NCBI GenBank assembly: GCA_016858145.1
Contig: JAEHOE010000032.1
Coordinates: forward strand, 1-64,000
From: Edaphochlamys debaryana
Taxonomy: Eukaryota; Chlorophyta; Chlorophyceae; Chlamydomonadales
Length of the DNA: 64,000 bases
Direction of reading: 5' to 3'
Shown: positions 43,414-55,400 of the stretch, piece after piece
Layout of the letters: every line of letters begins with the position of its first letter
Position numbering within the stretch: the stretch's first letter is position 1
Program-made: the position numbers and the translations under genes
The notes under the pieces: model-generated
What the model was told of the DNA's origin: nothing
Databases searched by the model: none
The model's input: the letters and a program-made list of their open reading frames with translations, nothing else

Positions 43414-46400
43414 TCTGCGCGGTGAGCCAGCGGCGGCGGCTCAGATTTCGGAAGTTGACTCCGCCGGACCCCACATTTCGGAAGTTGACTCCCCCAGGCC
43501 CCCGCCGCCGCTGCTTCACGCACCTGACGGCCCCAGACTCGGTAGCAAGACCCTGGCGGCGGCGGCGGGGCCTCTGCGCGGTGAGCCAGCGGCGGCGGCT
43601 CAGATTTCGGAAGTTGACTCTGCCGGACCCCACATTTCGGAAGTTGACTCCCCCAGGCCCCCGCCGCCGCTGCTTCACGCACCTGACGGCCCCAGACTCG
43701 GTAGCAAGACCCTGGCGGCGGCGGCGGGGCCTCTGCGCGGTGAGCCAGCGGCGGCGGCTCAGATTTCGGAAGTTGACTCCGCCGGACCCCACATTTCGGA
43801 AGTTGACTCCCCCAGGCCCCCGCCGCCGCTGCTTCACGCACCTGACGGCCCCAGACTCGGTAGCAAGACCCTGGCGGCGGCGGCGGGGCCTCTGCGCGGT
43901 GAGCCAGCGGCGGCGGCTCAGATTTCGGAAGTTGACCCTGCCGGACCGACCCCACATTTCGGAAGTTGACTCCCCCAGGCCCCCGCCGCCGCTGCTTCAC
44001 GCACCTGACGGCCCCAGACTCGGTAGCAAGACCCTGGCGGCGGCGGCGGGGCCTCTGCACGGTGAGCCAGCGGCGGCGGCTCAGATTTCGGAAGTTGACT
44101 CCGCCGGACCCCACATTTCGGAAGTTGACTCCCCCAGGCCCCCGCCGCCGCTGCTTCACGCACCTGACGGCCCCAGACTCGGTAGCAAGACCCTGGCGGC
44201 GGCGGCGGGGCCTCTGCGCGGTGAGCCAGCGGCGGCGGCTCAGATTTCGGAAGTTGACTCTGCCGGACCGACCCCACATTTCGGAAGTTGACTCCCCCAG
44301 GCCCCCGCCGCCGCTGCTTCACGCACCTGACGGCCCCAGACTCGGTAGCAAGACCCTGGCGGCGGCGGCGGGGCCTCTGCACGGTGAGCCAGCGGCGGCG
44401 GCTCAGATTTCGGAAGTTGACTCCGCCGGACCCCACATTTCGGAAGTTGACTCCCCCAGGCCCCCGCCGCCGCTGCTTCACGCACCTGACGGCCCCAGAC
44501 TCGGTAGCAAGACCCTGGCGGCGGCGGCGGGGCCTCTGCGCGGTGAGCCAGCGGCGGCGGCTCAGATTTCGGAAGTTGACTCTGCCGGACCCCACATTTC
44601 GGAAGTTGACTCCCCCAGGCCCCCGCCGCCGCTGCTTCACGCACCTGACGGCCCCAGACTCAGTAGCAAGACCCTGGCGGCGGCGGCGGGGCCTCTGCGC
44701 GGTGAGCCAGCGGCGGCGGCTCAGATTTCGGAAGTTGACTCTGCCGGACCCCACATTTCGGAAGTTGACTCCCCCAGGCCCCCGCCGCCGCTGCTTCACG
44801 CACCTGACGGCCCCAGACTCGGTAGCAAGACCCTGGCGGCGGCGGCGGGGCCTCTGCACGGTGAGCCAGCGGCGGCGGCTCAGATTTCGGAAGTTGACTC
44901 TGCCGGACCCCACATTTCGGAAGTTGACTCCCCCAGGCCCCCGCCGCCGCTGCTTCACGCACCTGACGGCCCCAGACTCGGTAGCAAGACCCTGGCGGCG
45001 GCGGCGGGGCCTCTGCGCGGTGAGCCAGCGGCGGCGGCTCAGATTTCGGAAGTTGACTCTGCCGGACCGACCCCACATTTCGGAAGTTGACTCCCCCAGG
45101 CCCCCGCCGCCGCTGCTTCACGCACCTGACGGCCCCAGACTCGGTAGCAAGACCCTGGCGGCGGCGGCGGGGCCTCTGCGCGGTGAGCCAGCGGCGGCGG
45201 CTCAGATTTCGGAAGTTGACTCTGCCGGACCGACCCCACATTTCGGAAGTTGACTCCCCCAGGCCCCCGCCGCCGCTGCTTCACGCACCTGACGGCCCCA
45301 GACTCGGTAGCAAGACCCTGGCGGCGGCGGCGGGGCCTCTGCGAGGCGAACCAGCGGCAGCGGCTCAGATTTCGGAAGTTGACTCTGCCGGACCCCACAT
45401 TTCGGAAGTTGACTCCCCCAGGCCCCCGCCGCCGCTGCTTCACGCACCTGACGGCCCCAGACTCGGTAGCAAGACCCTGGCGGCGGCGGCGGGGCCTCTG
45501 CGCGGTGAGCCAGCGGCGGCGGCTCAGATTTCGGAAGTTGACTCTGCCGGACCCTACATTTCGGAAGTTGACTCCCCCAGGCCCCCGCCGCCGCTGCTTC
45601 ACGCACCTGACGGCCCCAGACTCGGTAGCAAGACCCTGGCGGCGGCGGCGGGGCCTCTGCGCGGTGAGCCAGCGGCGGCGGCTCAGATTTCGGAAGTTGA
45701 CTCTGCCGGACCGACCCCACATTTCGGAAGTTGACTCCCCCAGGCCCCCGCCGCCGCTGCTTCACGCACCTGACGGCCCCAGACTCGGTAGCAAGACCCT
45801 GGCGGCGGCGGCGGGGCCTCTGCGCGGTGAGCCAGCGGCGGCGGCTCAGATTTCGGAAGTTGACTCTGCCGGACCCCACATTTCGGAAGTTGACTCCCCC
45901 AGGCCCCCGCCGCCGCTGCTTCACGCACCTGACGGCCCCAGACTCGGTAGCAAGACCCTGGCGGCGGCGGCGGGGCCTCTGCGAGGCGAACCAGCGGCAG
46001 CGGCTCAGATTTCGGAAGTTGACTCTGCCGGACCCCACATTTCGGAAGTTGACTCCCCCAGGCCCCCGCCGCCGCTGCTTCACGCACCTGACGGCCCCAG
46101 ACTCGGTAGCAAGACCCTGGCGGTGGCGGCGGGGCCTCTGCGCGGTGAGCCAGCGGCGGCGGCTCAGATTTCGGAAGTTGACTCTGCCGGACCGACCCCA
46201 CATTTCGGAAGTTGACTCCCCCAGGCCCCCGCCGCCGCTGCTTCACGCACCTGACGGCCCCAGACTCGGTAGCAAGACCCTGGCGGCGGCGGCGGGGCCT
46301 CTGCACGGTGAGCCAGCGGCGGCGGCTCAGATTTCGGAAGTTGACTCTGCCGGACCCCACATTTCGGAAGTTGACTCCCCCAGGCCCCCGCCGCCGCTGC

Positions 46401-49400
46401 TTCACGCACCTGACGGCCCCAGACTCGGTAGCAAGACCCTGGCGGCGGCGGCGGGGCCTCTGCACGGTGAGCCAGCGGCGGCGGCTCAGATTTCGGAAGT
46501 TGACTCCGCCGGACCCCACATTTCGGAAGTTGACTCCCCCAGGCCCCCGCCGCCGCTGCTTCACGCACCTGACGGCCCCAGACTCGGTAGCAAGACCCTG
46601 GCGGCGGCGGCGGGGCCTCTGCGCGGTGAGCCAGCGGCGGCGGCTCAGATTTCGGAAGTTGACTCTGCCGGACCCCACATTTCGGAAGTTGACTCCCCCA
46701 GGCCCCCGCCGCCGCTGCTTCACGCACCTGACGGCCCCAGACTCGGTAGCAAGACCCTGGCGGCGGCGGCGGGGCCTCTGCGCGGTGAGCCAGCGGCGGC
46801 GGCTCAGATTTCGGAAGTTGACTCCGCCGGACCCCACATTTCGGAAGTTGACTCCCCCAGGCCCCCGCCGCCGCTGCTTCACGCACCTGACGGCCCCAGA
46901 CTCGGTAGCAAGACCCTGGCGGCGGCGGCGGGGCCTCTGCGCGGTGAGCCAGCGGCGGCGGCTCAGATTTCGGAAGTTGACTCTGCCGGACCCCCACATT
47001 TCGGAAGTTGACTCCCCCAGGCCCCCGCCGCCGCTGCTTCACGCACCTGACGGCCCCAGACTCGGTAGCAAGACCCTGGCGGCGGCGGCGGGGCCTCTGC
47101 GCGGTGAGCCAGCGGCGGCGGCTCAGATTTCGGAAGTTGACTCTGCCGGACCCCACATTTCGGAAGTTGACTCCCCCAGGCCCCCGCCGCCGCTGCTTCA
47201 CGCACCTGACGGCCCCAGACTCGGTAGCAAGACCCTGGCGGCGGCGGCGGGGCCTCTGCGCGGTGAGCCAGCGGCGGCGGCTCAGATTTCGGAAGTTGAC
47301 TCTGCCGGACCCCACATTTCGGAAGTTGACTCCCCCAGGCCCCCGCCGCCGCTGCTTCACGCACCTGACGGCCCCAGACTCGGTAGCAAGACCCTGGCGG
47401 CGGCGGCGGGGCCTCTGCGCGGTGAGCCAGCGGCGGCGGCTCAGATTTCGGAAGTTGACTCTGCCGGACCCCACATTTCGGAAGTTGACTCCCCCAGGCC
47501 CCCGCCGCCGCTGCTTCACGCACCTGACGGCCCCAGACTCGGTAGCAAGACCCTGGCGGCGGCGGCGGGGCCTCTGCGCGGTGAGCCAGCGGCGGCGGCT
47601 CAGATTTCGGAAGTTGACTCTGCCGGACCCCCACATTTCGGAAGTTGACTCCCCCAGGCCCCCGCCGCCGCTGCTTCACGCACCTGACGGCCCCAGACTC
47701 GGTAGCAAGACCCTGGCGGCGGCGGCGGGGCCTCTGCGCGGTGAGCCAGCGGCGGCGGCTCAGATTTCGGAAGTTGACTCTGCCGGACCCCACATTTCGG
47801 AAGTTGACTCCCCCAGGCCCCCGCCGCCGCTGCTTCACGCACCTGACGGCCCCAGACTCGGTAGCAAGACCCTGGCGGCGGCGGCGGGGCCTCTGCGCGG
47901 TGAGCCAGCGGCGGCGGCTCAGATTTCGGAAGTTGACTCTGCCGGACCCCACATTTCGGAAGTTGACTCCCCCAGGCCCCCGCCGCCGCTGCTTCACGCA
48001 CCTGACGGCCCCAGACTCGGTAGCAAGACCCTGGCGGCGGCGGCGGGGCCTCTGCGCGGTGAGCCAGCGGCGGCGGCTCAGATTTCGGAAGTTGACTCTG
48101 CCGGACCCCACATTTCGGAAGTTGACTCCCCCAGGCCCCCGCCGCCGCTGCTTCACGCACCTGACGGCCCCAGACTCGGTAGCAAGACCCTGGCGGCGGC
48201 GGCGGGGCCTCTGCGCGGTGAGCCAGCGGCGGCGGCTCAGATTTCGGAAGTTGACTCTGCCGGACCCCACATTTCGGAAGTTGACTCCCCCAGGCCCCCG
48301 CCGCCGCTGCTTCACGCACCTGACGGCCCCAGACTCGGTAGCAAGACCCTGGCGGCGGCGGCGGGGCCTCTGCGCGGTGAGCCAGCGGCGGCGGCTCAGA
48401 TTTCGGAAGTTGACTCTGCCGGACCCCACATTTCGGAAGTTGACTCCCCCAGGCCCCCGCCGCCGCTGCTTCACGCACCTGACGGCCCCAGACTCGGTAG
48501 CAAGACCCTGGCGGCGGCGGCGGGGCCTCTGCGCGGTGAGCCAGCGGCGGCGGCTCAGATTTCGGAAGTTGACTCCTGCCGGACCCCACATTTCGGAAGT
48601 TGACTCCCCCAGGCCCCCGCCGCCGCTGCTTCACGCACCTGACGGCCCCAGACTCGGTAGCAAGACCCTGGCGGCGGCGGCGGGGCCTCTGCGCGGTGAG
48701 CCAGCGGCGGCGGCTCAGATTTCGGAAGTTGACTCTGCCGGACCCCACATTTCGGAAGTTGACTCCCCCAGGCCCCCGCCGCCGCTGCTTCACGCACCTG
48801 ACGGCCCCAGACTCGGTAGCAAGACCCTGGCGGCGGCGGCGGGGCCTCTGCGCGGTGAGCCAGCGGCGGCGGCTCAGATTTCGGAAGTTGACTCCGCCGG
48901 ACCCCACATTTCGGAAGTTGACTCCCCCAGGCCCCCGCCGCCGCTGCTTCACGCACCTGACGGCCCCAGACTCGGTAGCAAGACCCTGGCGGCGGCGGCG
49001 GGGCCTCTGCGCGGTGAGCCAGCGGCGGCGGCTCAGATTTCGGAAGTTGACTCTGCCGGACCCCACATTTCGGAAGTTGACTCCCCCAGGCCCCCGCCGC
49101 CGCTGCTTCACGCACCTGACGGCCCCAGACTCGGTAGCAAGACCCTGGCGGCGGCGGCGGGGCCTCTGCGCGGTGAGCCAGCGGCGGCGGCTCAGATTTC
49201 GGAAGTTGACTCTGCCGGACCCCACATTTCGGAAGTTGACTCCCCCAGGCCCCCGCCGCCGCTGCTTCACGCACCTGACGGCCCCAGACTCGGTAGCAAG
49301 ACCCTGGCGGCGGCGGCGGGGCCTCTGCGCGGTGAGCCAGCGGCGGCGGCTCAGATTTCGGAAGTTGACTCTGCCGGACCCCACATTTCGGAAGTTGACT

Positions 49401-52400
49401 CCCCCAGGCCCCCGCCGCCGCTGCTTCACGCACCTGACGGCCCCAGACTCGGTAGCAAGACCCTGGCGGCGGCGGCGGGGCCTCTGCGCGGTGAGCCAGC
49501 GGCGGCGGCTCAGATTTCGGAAGTTGACTCTGCCGGACCCCACATTTCGGAAGTTGACTCCCCCAGGCCCCCGCCGCCGCTGCTTCACGCACCTGACGGC
49601 CCCAGACTCGGTAGCAAGACCCTGGCGGCGGCGGCGGGGCCTCTGCGCGGTGAGCCAGCGGCGGCGGCTCAGATTTCGGAAGTTGACTCTGCCGGACCCC
49701 ACATTTCGGAAGTTGACTCCCCCAGGCCCCCGCCGCCGCTGCTTCACGCACCTGACGGCCCCAGACTCGGTAGCAAGACCCTGGCGGCGGCGGCGGGGCC
49801 TCTGCGCGGTGAGCCAGCGGCGGCGGCTCAGATTTCGGAAGTTGACTCCGCCGGACCCCACATTTCGGAAGTTGACTCCCCCAGGCCCCCGCCGCCGCTG
49901 CTTCACGCACCTGACGGCCCCAGACTCGGTAGCAAGACCCTGGCGGCGGCGGCGGGGCCTCTGCGCGGTGAGCCAGCGGCGGCGGCTCAGATTTCGGAAG
50001 TTGACTCTGCCGGACCCCACATTTCGGAAGTTGACTCCCCCAGGCCCCCGCCGCCGCTGCTTCACGCACCTGACGGCCCCAGACTCGGTAGCAAGACCCT
50101 GGCGGCGGCGGCGGGGCCTCTGCGCGGTGAGCCAGCGGCGGCGGCTCAGATTTCGGAAGTTGACTCTGCCGGACCCCACATTTCGGAAGTTGACTCCCCC
50201 AGGCCCCCGCCGCCGCTGCTTCACGCACCTGACGGCCCCAGACTCGGTAGCAAGACCCTGGCGGCGGCGGCGGGGCCTCTGCGCGGTGAGCCAGCGGCGG
50301 CGGCTCAGATTTCGGAAGTTGACTCTGCCGGACCCCACATTTCGGAAGTTGACTCCCCCAGGCCCCCGCCGCCGCTGCTTCACGCACCTGACGGCCCCAG
50401 ACTCGGTAGCAAGACCCTGGCGGCGGCGGCGGGGCCTCTGCGCGGTGAGCCAGCGGCGGCGGCTCAGATTTCGGAAGTTGACTCTGCCGGACCCCACATT
50501 TCGGAAGTTGACTCCCCCAGGCCCCCGCCGCCGCTGCTTCACGCACCTGACGGCCCCAGACTCGGTAGCAAGACCCTGGCGGCGGCGGCGGGGCCTCTGC
50601 GCGGTGAGCCAGCGGCGGCGGCTCAGATTTCGGAAGTTGACTCTGCCGGACCCCACATTTCGGAAGTTGACTCCCCCAGGCCCCCGCCGCCGCTGCTTCA
50701 CGCACCTGACGGCCCCAGACTCGGTAGCAAGACCCTGGCGGCGGCGGCGGGGCCTCTGCGCGGTGAGCCAGCGGCGGCGGCTCAGATTTCGGAAGTTGAC
50801 TCTGCCGGACCCCACATTTCGGAAGTTGACTCCCCCAGGCCCCCGCCGCCGCTGCTTCACGCACCTGACGGCCCCAGACTCGGTAGCAAGACCCTGGCGG
50901 CGGCGGCGGGGCCTCTGCGCGGTGAGCCAGCGGCGGCGGCTCAGATTTCGGAAGTTGACTCTGCCGGACCCCACATTTCGGAAGTTGACTCCCCCAGGCC
51001 CCCGCCGCCGCTGCTTCACGCACCTGACGGCCCCAGACTCGGTAGCAAGACCCTGGCGGCGGCGGCGGGGCCTCTGCGCGGTGAGCCAGCGGCGGCGGCT
51101 CAGATTTCGGAAGTTGACTCTGCCGGACCCCACATTTCGGAAGTTGACTCCCCCAGGCCCCCGCCGCCGCTGCTTCACGCACCTGACGGCCCCAGACTCG
51201 GTAGCAAGACCCTGGCGGCGGCGGCGGGGCCTCTGCGCGGTGAGCCAGCGGCGGCGGCTCAGATTTCGGAAGTTGACTCTGCCGGACCCCACATTTCGGA
51301 AGTTGACTCCCCCAGGCCCCCGCCGCCGCTGCTTCACGCACCTGACGGCCCCAGACTCGGTAGCAAGACCCTGGCGGCGGCGGCGGGGCCTCTGCGCGGT
51401 GAGCCAGCGGCGGCGGCTCAGATTTCGGAAGTTGACTCTGCCGGACCCCACATTTCGGAAGTTGACTCCCCCAGGCCCCCGCCGCCGCTGCTTCACGCAC
51501 CTGACGGCCCCAGACTCGGTAGCAAGACCCTGGCGGCGGCGGCGGGGCCTCTGCGCGGTGAGCCAGCGGCGGCGGCTCAGATTTCGGAAGTTGACTCTGC
51601 CGGACCCCACATTTCGGAAGTTGACTCCCCCAGGCCCCCGCCGCCGCTGCTTCACGCACCTGACGGCCCCAGACTCGGTAGCAAGACCCTGGCGGCGGCG
51701 GCGGGGCCTCTGCGCGGTGAGCCAGCGGCGGCGGCTCAGATTTCGGAAGTTGACTCTGCCGGACCCCACATTTCGGAAGTTGACTCCCCCAGGCCCCCGC
51801 CGCCGCTGCTTCACGCACCTGACGGCCCCAGACTCGGTAGCAAGACCCTGGCGGCGGCGGCGGGGCCTCTGCGCGGTGAGCCAGCGGCGGCGGCTCAGAT
51901 TTCGGAAGTTGACTCTGCCGGACCCCACATTTCGGAAGTTGACTCCCCCAGGCCCCCGCCGCCGCTGCTTCACGCACCTGACGGCCCCAGACTCGGTAGC
52001 AAGACCCTGGCGGCGGCGGCGGGGCCTCTGCGCGGTGAGCCAGCGGCGGCGGCTCAGATTTCGGAAGTTGACTCTGCCGGACCCCACATTTCGGAAGTTG
52101 ACTCCCCCAGGCCCCCGCCGCCGCTGCTTCACGCACCTGACGGCCCCAGACTCGGTAGCAAGACCCTGGCGGCGGCGGCGGGGCCTCTGCGCGGTGAGCC
52201 AGCGGCGGCGGCTCAGATTTCGGAAGTTGACTCTGCCGGACCCCACATTTCGGAAGTTGACTCCCCCAGGCCCCCGCCGCCGCTGCTTCACGCACCTGAC
52301 GGCCCCAGACTCGGTAGCAAGACCCTGGCGGCGGCGGCGGGGCCTCTGCGCGGTGAGCCAGCGGCGGCGGCTCAGATTTCGGAAGTTGACTCTGCCGGAC

Positions 52401-55400
52401 CCCACATTTCGGAAGTTGACTCCCCCAGGCCCCCGCCGCCGCTGCTTCACGCACCTGACGGCCCCAGACTCGGTAGCAAGACCCTGGCGGCGGCGGCGGG
52501 GCCTCTGCGCGGTGAGCCAGCGGCGGCGGCTCAGATTTCGGAAGTTGACTCTGCCGGACCCCACATTTCGGAAGTTGACTCCCCCAGGCCCCCGCCGCCG
52601 CTGCTTCACGCACCTGACGGCCCCAGACTCGGTAGCAAGACCCTGGCGGCGGCGGCGGGGCCTCTGCGCGGTGAGCCAGCGGCGGCGGCTCAGATTTCGG
52701 AAGTTGACTCTGCCGGACCCCACATTTCGGAAGTTGACTCCCCCAGGCCCCCGCCGCCGCTGCTTCACGCACCTGACGGCCCCAGACTCGGTAGCAAGAC
52801 CCTGGCGGCGGCGGCGGGGCCTCTGCGCGGTGAGCCAGCGGCGGCGGCTCAGATTTCGGAAGTTGACTCTGCCGGACCCCACATTTCGGAAGTTGACTCC
52901 CCCAGGCCCCCGCCGCCGCTGCTTCACGCACCTGACGGCCCCAGACTCGGTAGCAAGACCCTGGCGGCGGCGGCGGGGCCTCTGCGCGGTGAGCCAGCGG
53001 CGGCGGCTCAGATTTCGGAAGTTGACTCTGCCGGACCCCACATTTCGGAAGTTGACTCCCCCAGGCCCCCGCCGCCGCTGCTTCACGCACCTGACGGCCC
53101 CAGACTCGGTAGCAAGACCCTGGCGGCGGCGGCGGGGCCTCTGCGCGGTGAGCCAGCGGCGGCGGCTCAGATTTCGGAAGTTGACTCTGCCGGACCCCAC
53201 ATTTCGGAAGTTGACTCCCCCAGGCCCCCGCCGCCGCTGCTTCACGCACCTGACGGCCCCAGACTCGGTAGCAAGACCCTGGCGGCGGCGGCGGGGCCTC
53301 TGCGCGGTGAGCCAGCGGCGGCGGCTCAGATTTCGGAAGTTGACTCTGCCGGACCCCACATTTCGGAAGTTGACTCCCCCAGGCCCCCGCCGCCGCTGCT
53401 TCACGCACCTGACGGCCCCAGACTCGGTAGCAAGACCCTGGCGGCGGCGGCGGGGCCTCTGCGCGGTGAGCCAGCGGCGGCGGCTCAGATTTCGGAAGTT
53501 GACTCCTGCCGGACCCCACATTTCGGAAGTTGACTCCCCCAGGCCCCCGCCGCCGCTGCTTCACGCACCTGACGGCCCCAGACTCGGTAGCAAGACCCTG
53601 GCGGCGGCGGCGGGGCCTCTGCGCGGTGAGCCAGCGGCGGCGGCTCAGATTTCGGAAGTTGACTCTGCCGGACCCCACATTTCGGAAGTTGACTCCCCCA
53701 GGCCCCCGCCGCCGCTGCTTCACGCACCTGACGGCCCCAGACTCGGTAGCAAGACCCTGGCGGCGGCGGCGGGGCCTCTGCGCGGTGAGCCAGCGGCGGC
53801 GGCTCAGATTTCGGAAGTTGACTCTGCCGGACCCCACATTTCGGAAGTTGACTCCCCCAGGCCCCCGCCGCCGCTGCTTCACGCACCTGACGGCCCCAGA
53901 CTCGGTAGCAAGACCCTGGCGGCGGCGGCGGGGCCTCTGCGCGGTGAGCCAGCGGCGGCGGCTCAGATTTCGGAAGTTGACTCCGCCGGACCCCACATTT
54001 CGGAAGTTGACTCCCCCAGGCCCCCGCCGCCGCTGCTTCACGCACCTGACGGCCCCAGACTCGGTAGCAAGACCCTGGCGGCGGCGGCGGGGCCTCTGCG
54101 CGGTGAGCCAGCGGCGGCGGCTCAGATTTCGGAAGTTGACTCTGCCGGACCCCACATTTCGGAAGTTGACTCCCCCAGGCCCCCGCCGCCGCTGCTTCAC
54201 GCACCTGACGGCCCCAGACTCGGTAGCAAGACCCTGGCGGCGGCGGCGGGGCCTCTGCGCGGTGAGCCAGCGGCGGCGGCTCAGATTTCGGAAGTTGACT
54301 CTGCCGGACCCCACATTTCGGAAGTTGACTCCCCCAGGCCCCCGCCGCCGCTGCTTCACGCACCTGACGGCCCCAGACTCGGTAGCAAGACCCTGGCGGC
54401 GGCGGCGGGGCCTCTGCGCGGTGAGCCAGCGGCGGCGGCTCAGATTTCGGAAGTTGACTCTGCCGGACCCCACATTTCGGAAGTTGACTCCCCCAGGCCC
54501 CCGCCGCCGCTGCTTCACGCACCTGACGGCCCCAGACTCGGTAGCAAGACCCTGGCGGCGGCGGCGGGGCCTCTGCGCGGTGAGCCAGCGGCGGCGGCTC
54601 AGATTTCGGAAGTTGACTCTGCCGGACCCCACATTTCGGAAGTTGACTCCCCCAGGCCCCCGCCGCCGCTGCTTCACGCACCTGACGGCCCCAGACTCGG
54701 TAGCAAGACCCTGGCGGCGGCGGCGGGGCCTCTGCGCGGTGAGCCAGCGGCGGCGGCTCAGATTTCGGAAGTTGACTCCTGCCGGACCCCACATTTCGGA
54801 AGTTGACTCCCCCAGGCCCCCGCCGCCGCTGCTTCACGCACCTGACGGCCCCAGACTCGGTAGCAAGACCCTGGCGGCGGCGGCGGGGCCTCTGCGCGGT
54901 GAGCCAGCGGCGGCGGCTCAGATTTCGGAAGTTGACTCTGCCGGACCCCACATTTCGGAAGTTGACTCCCCCAGGCCCCCGCCGCCGCTGCTTCACGCAC
55001 CTGACGGCCCCAGACTCGGTAGCAAGACCCTGGCGGCGGCGGCGGGGCCTCTGCGCGGTGAGCCAGCGGCGGCGGCTCAGATTTCGGAAGTTGACTCTGC
55101 CGGACCCCACATTTCGGAAGTTGACTCCCCCAGGCCCCCGCCGCCGCTGCTTCACGCACCTGACGGCCCCAGACTCGGTAGCAAGACCCTGGCGGCGGCG
55201 GCGGGGCCTCTGCGCGGTGAGCCAGCGGCGGCGGCTCAGATTTCGGAAGTTGACTCTGCCGGACCCCACATTTCGGAAGTTGACTCCCCCAGGCCCCCGC
55301 CGCCGCTGCTTCACGCACCTGACGGCCCCAGACTCGGTAGCAAGACCCTGGCGGCGGCGGCGGGGCCTCTGCGCGGTGAGCCAGCGGCGGCGGCTCAGAT

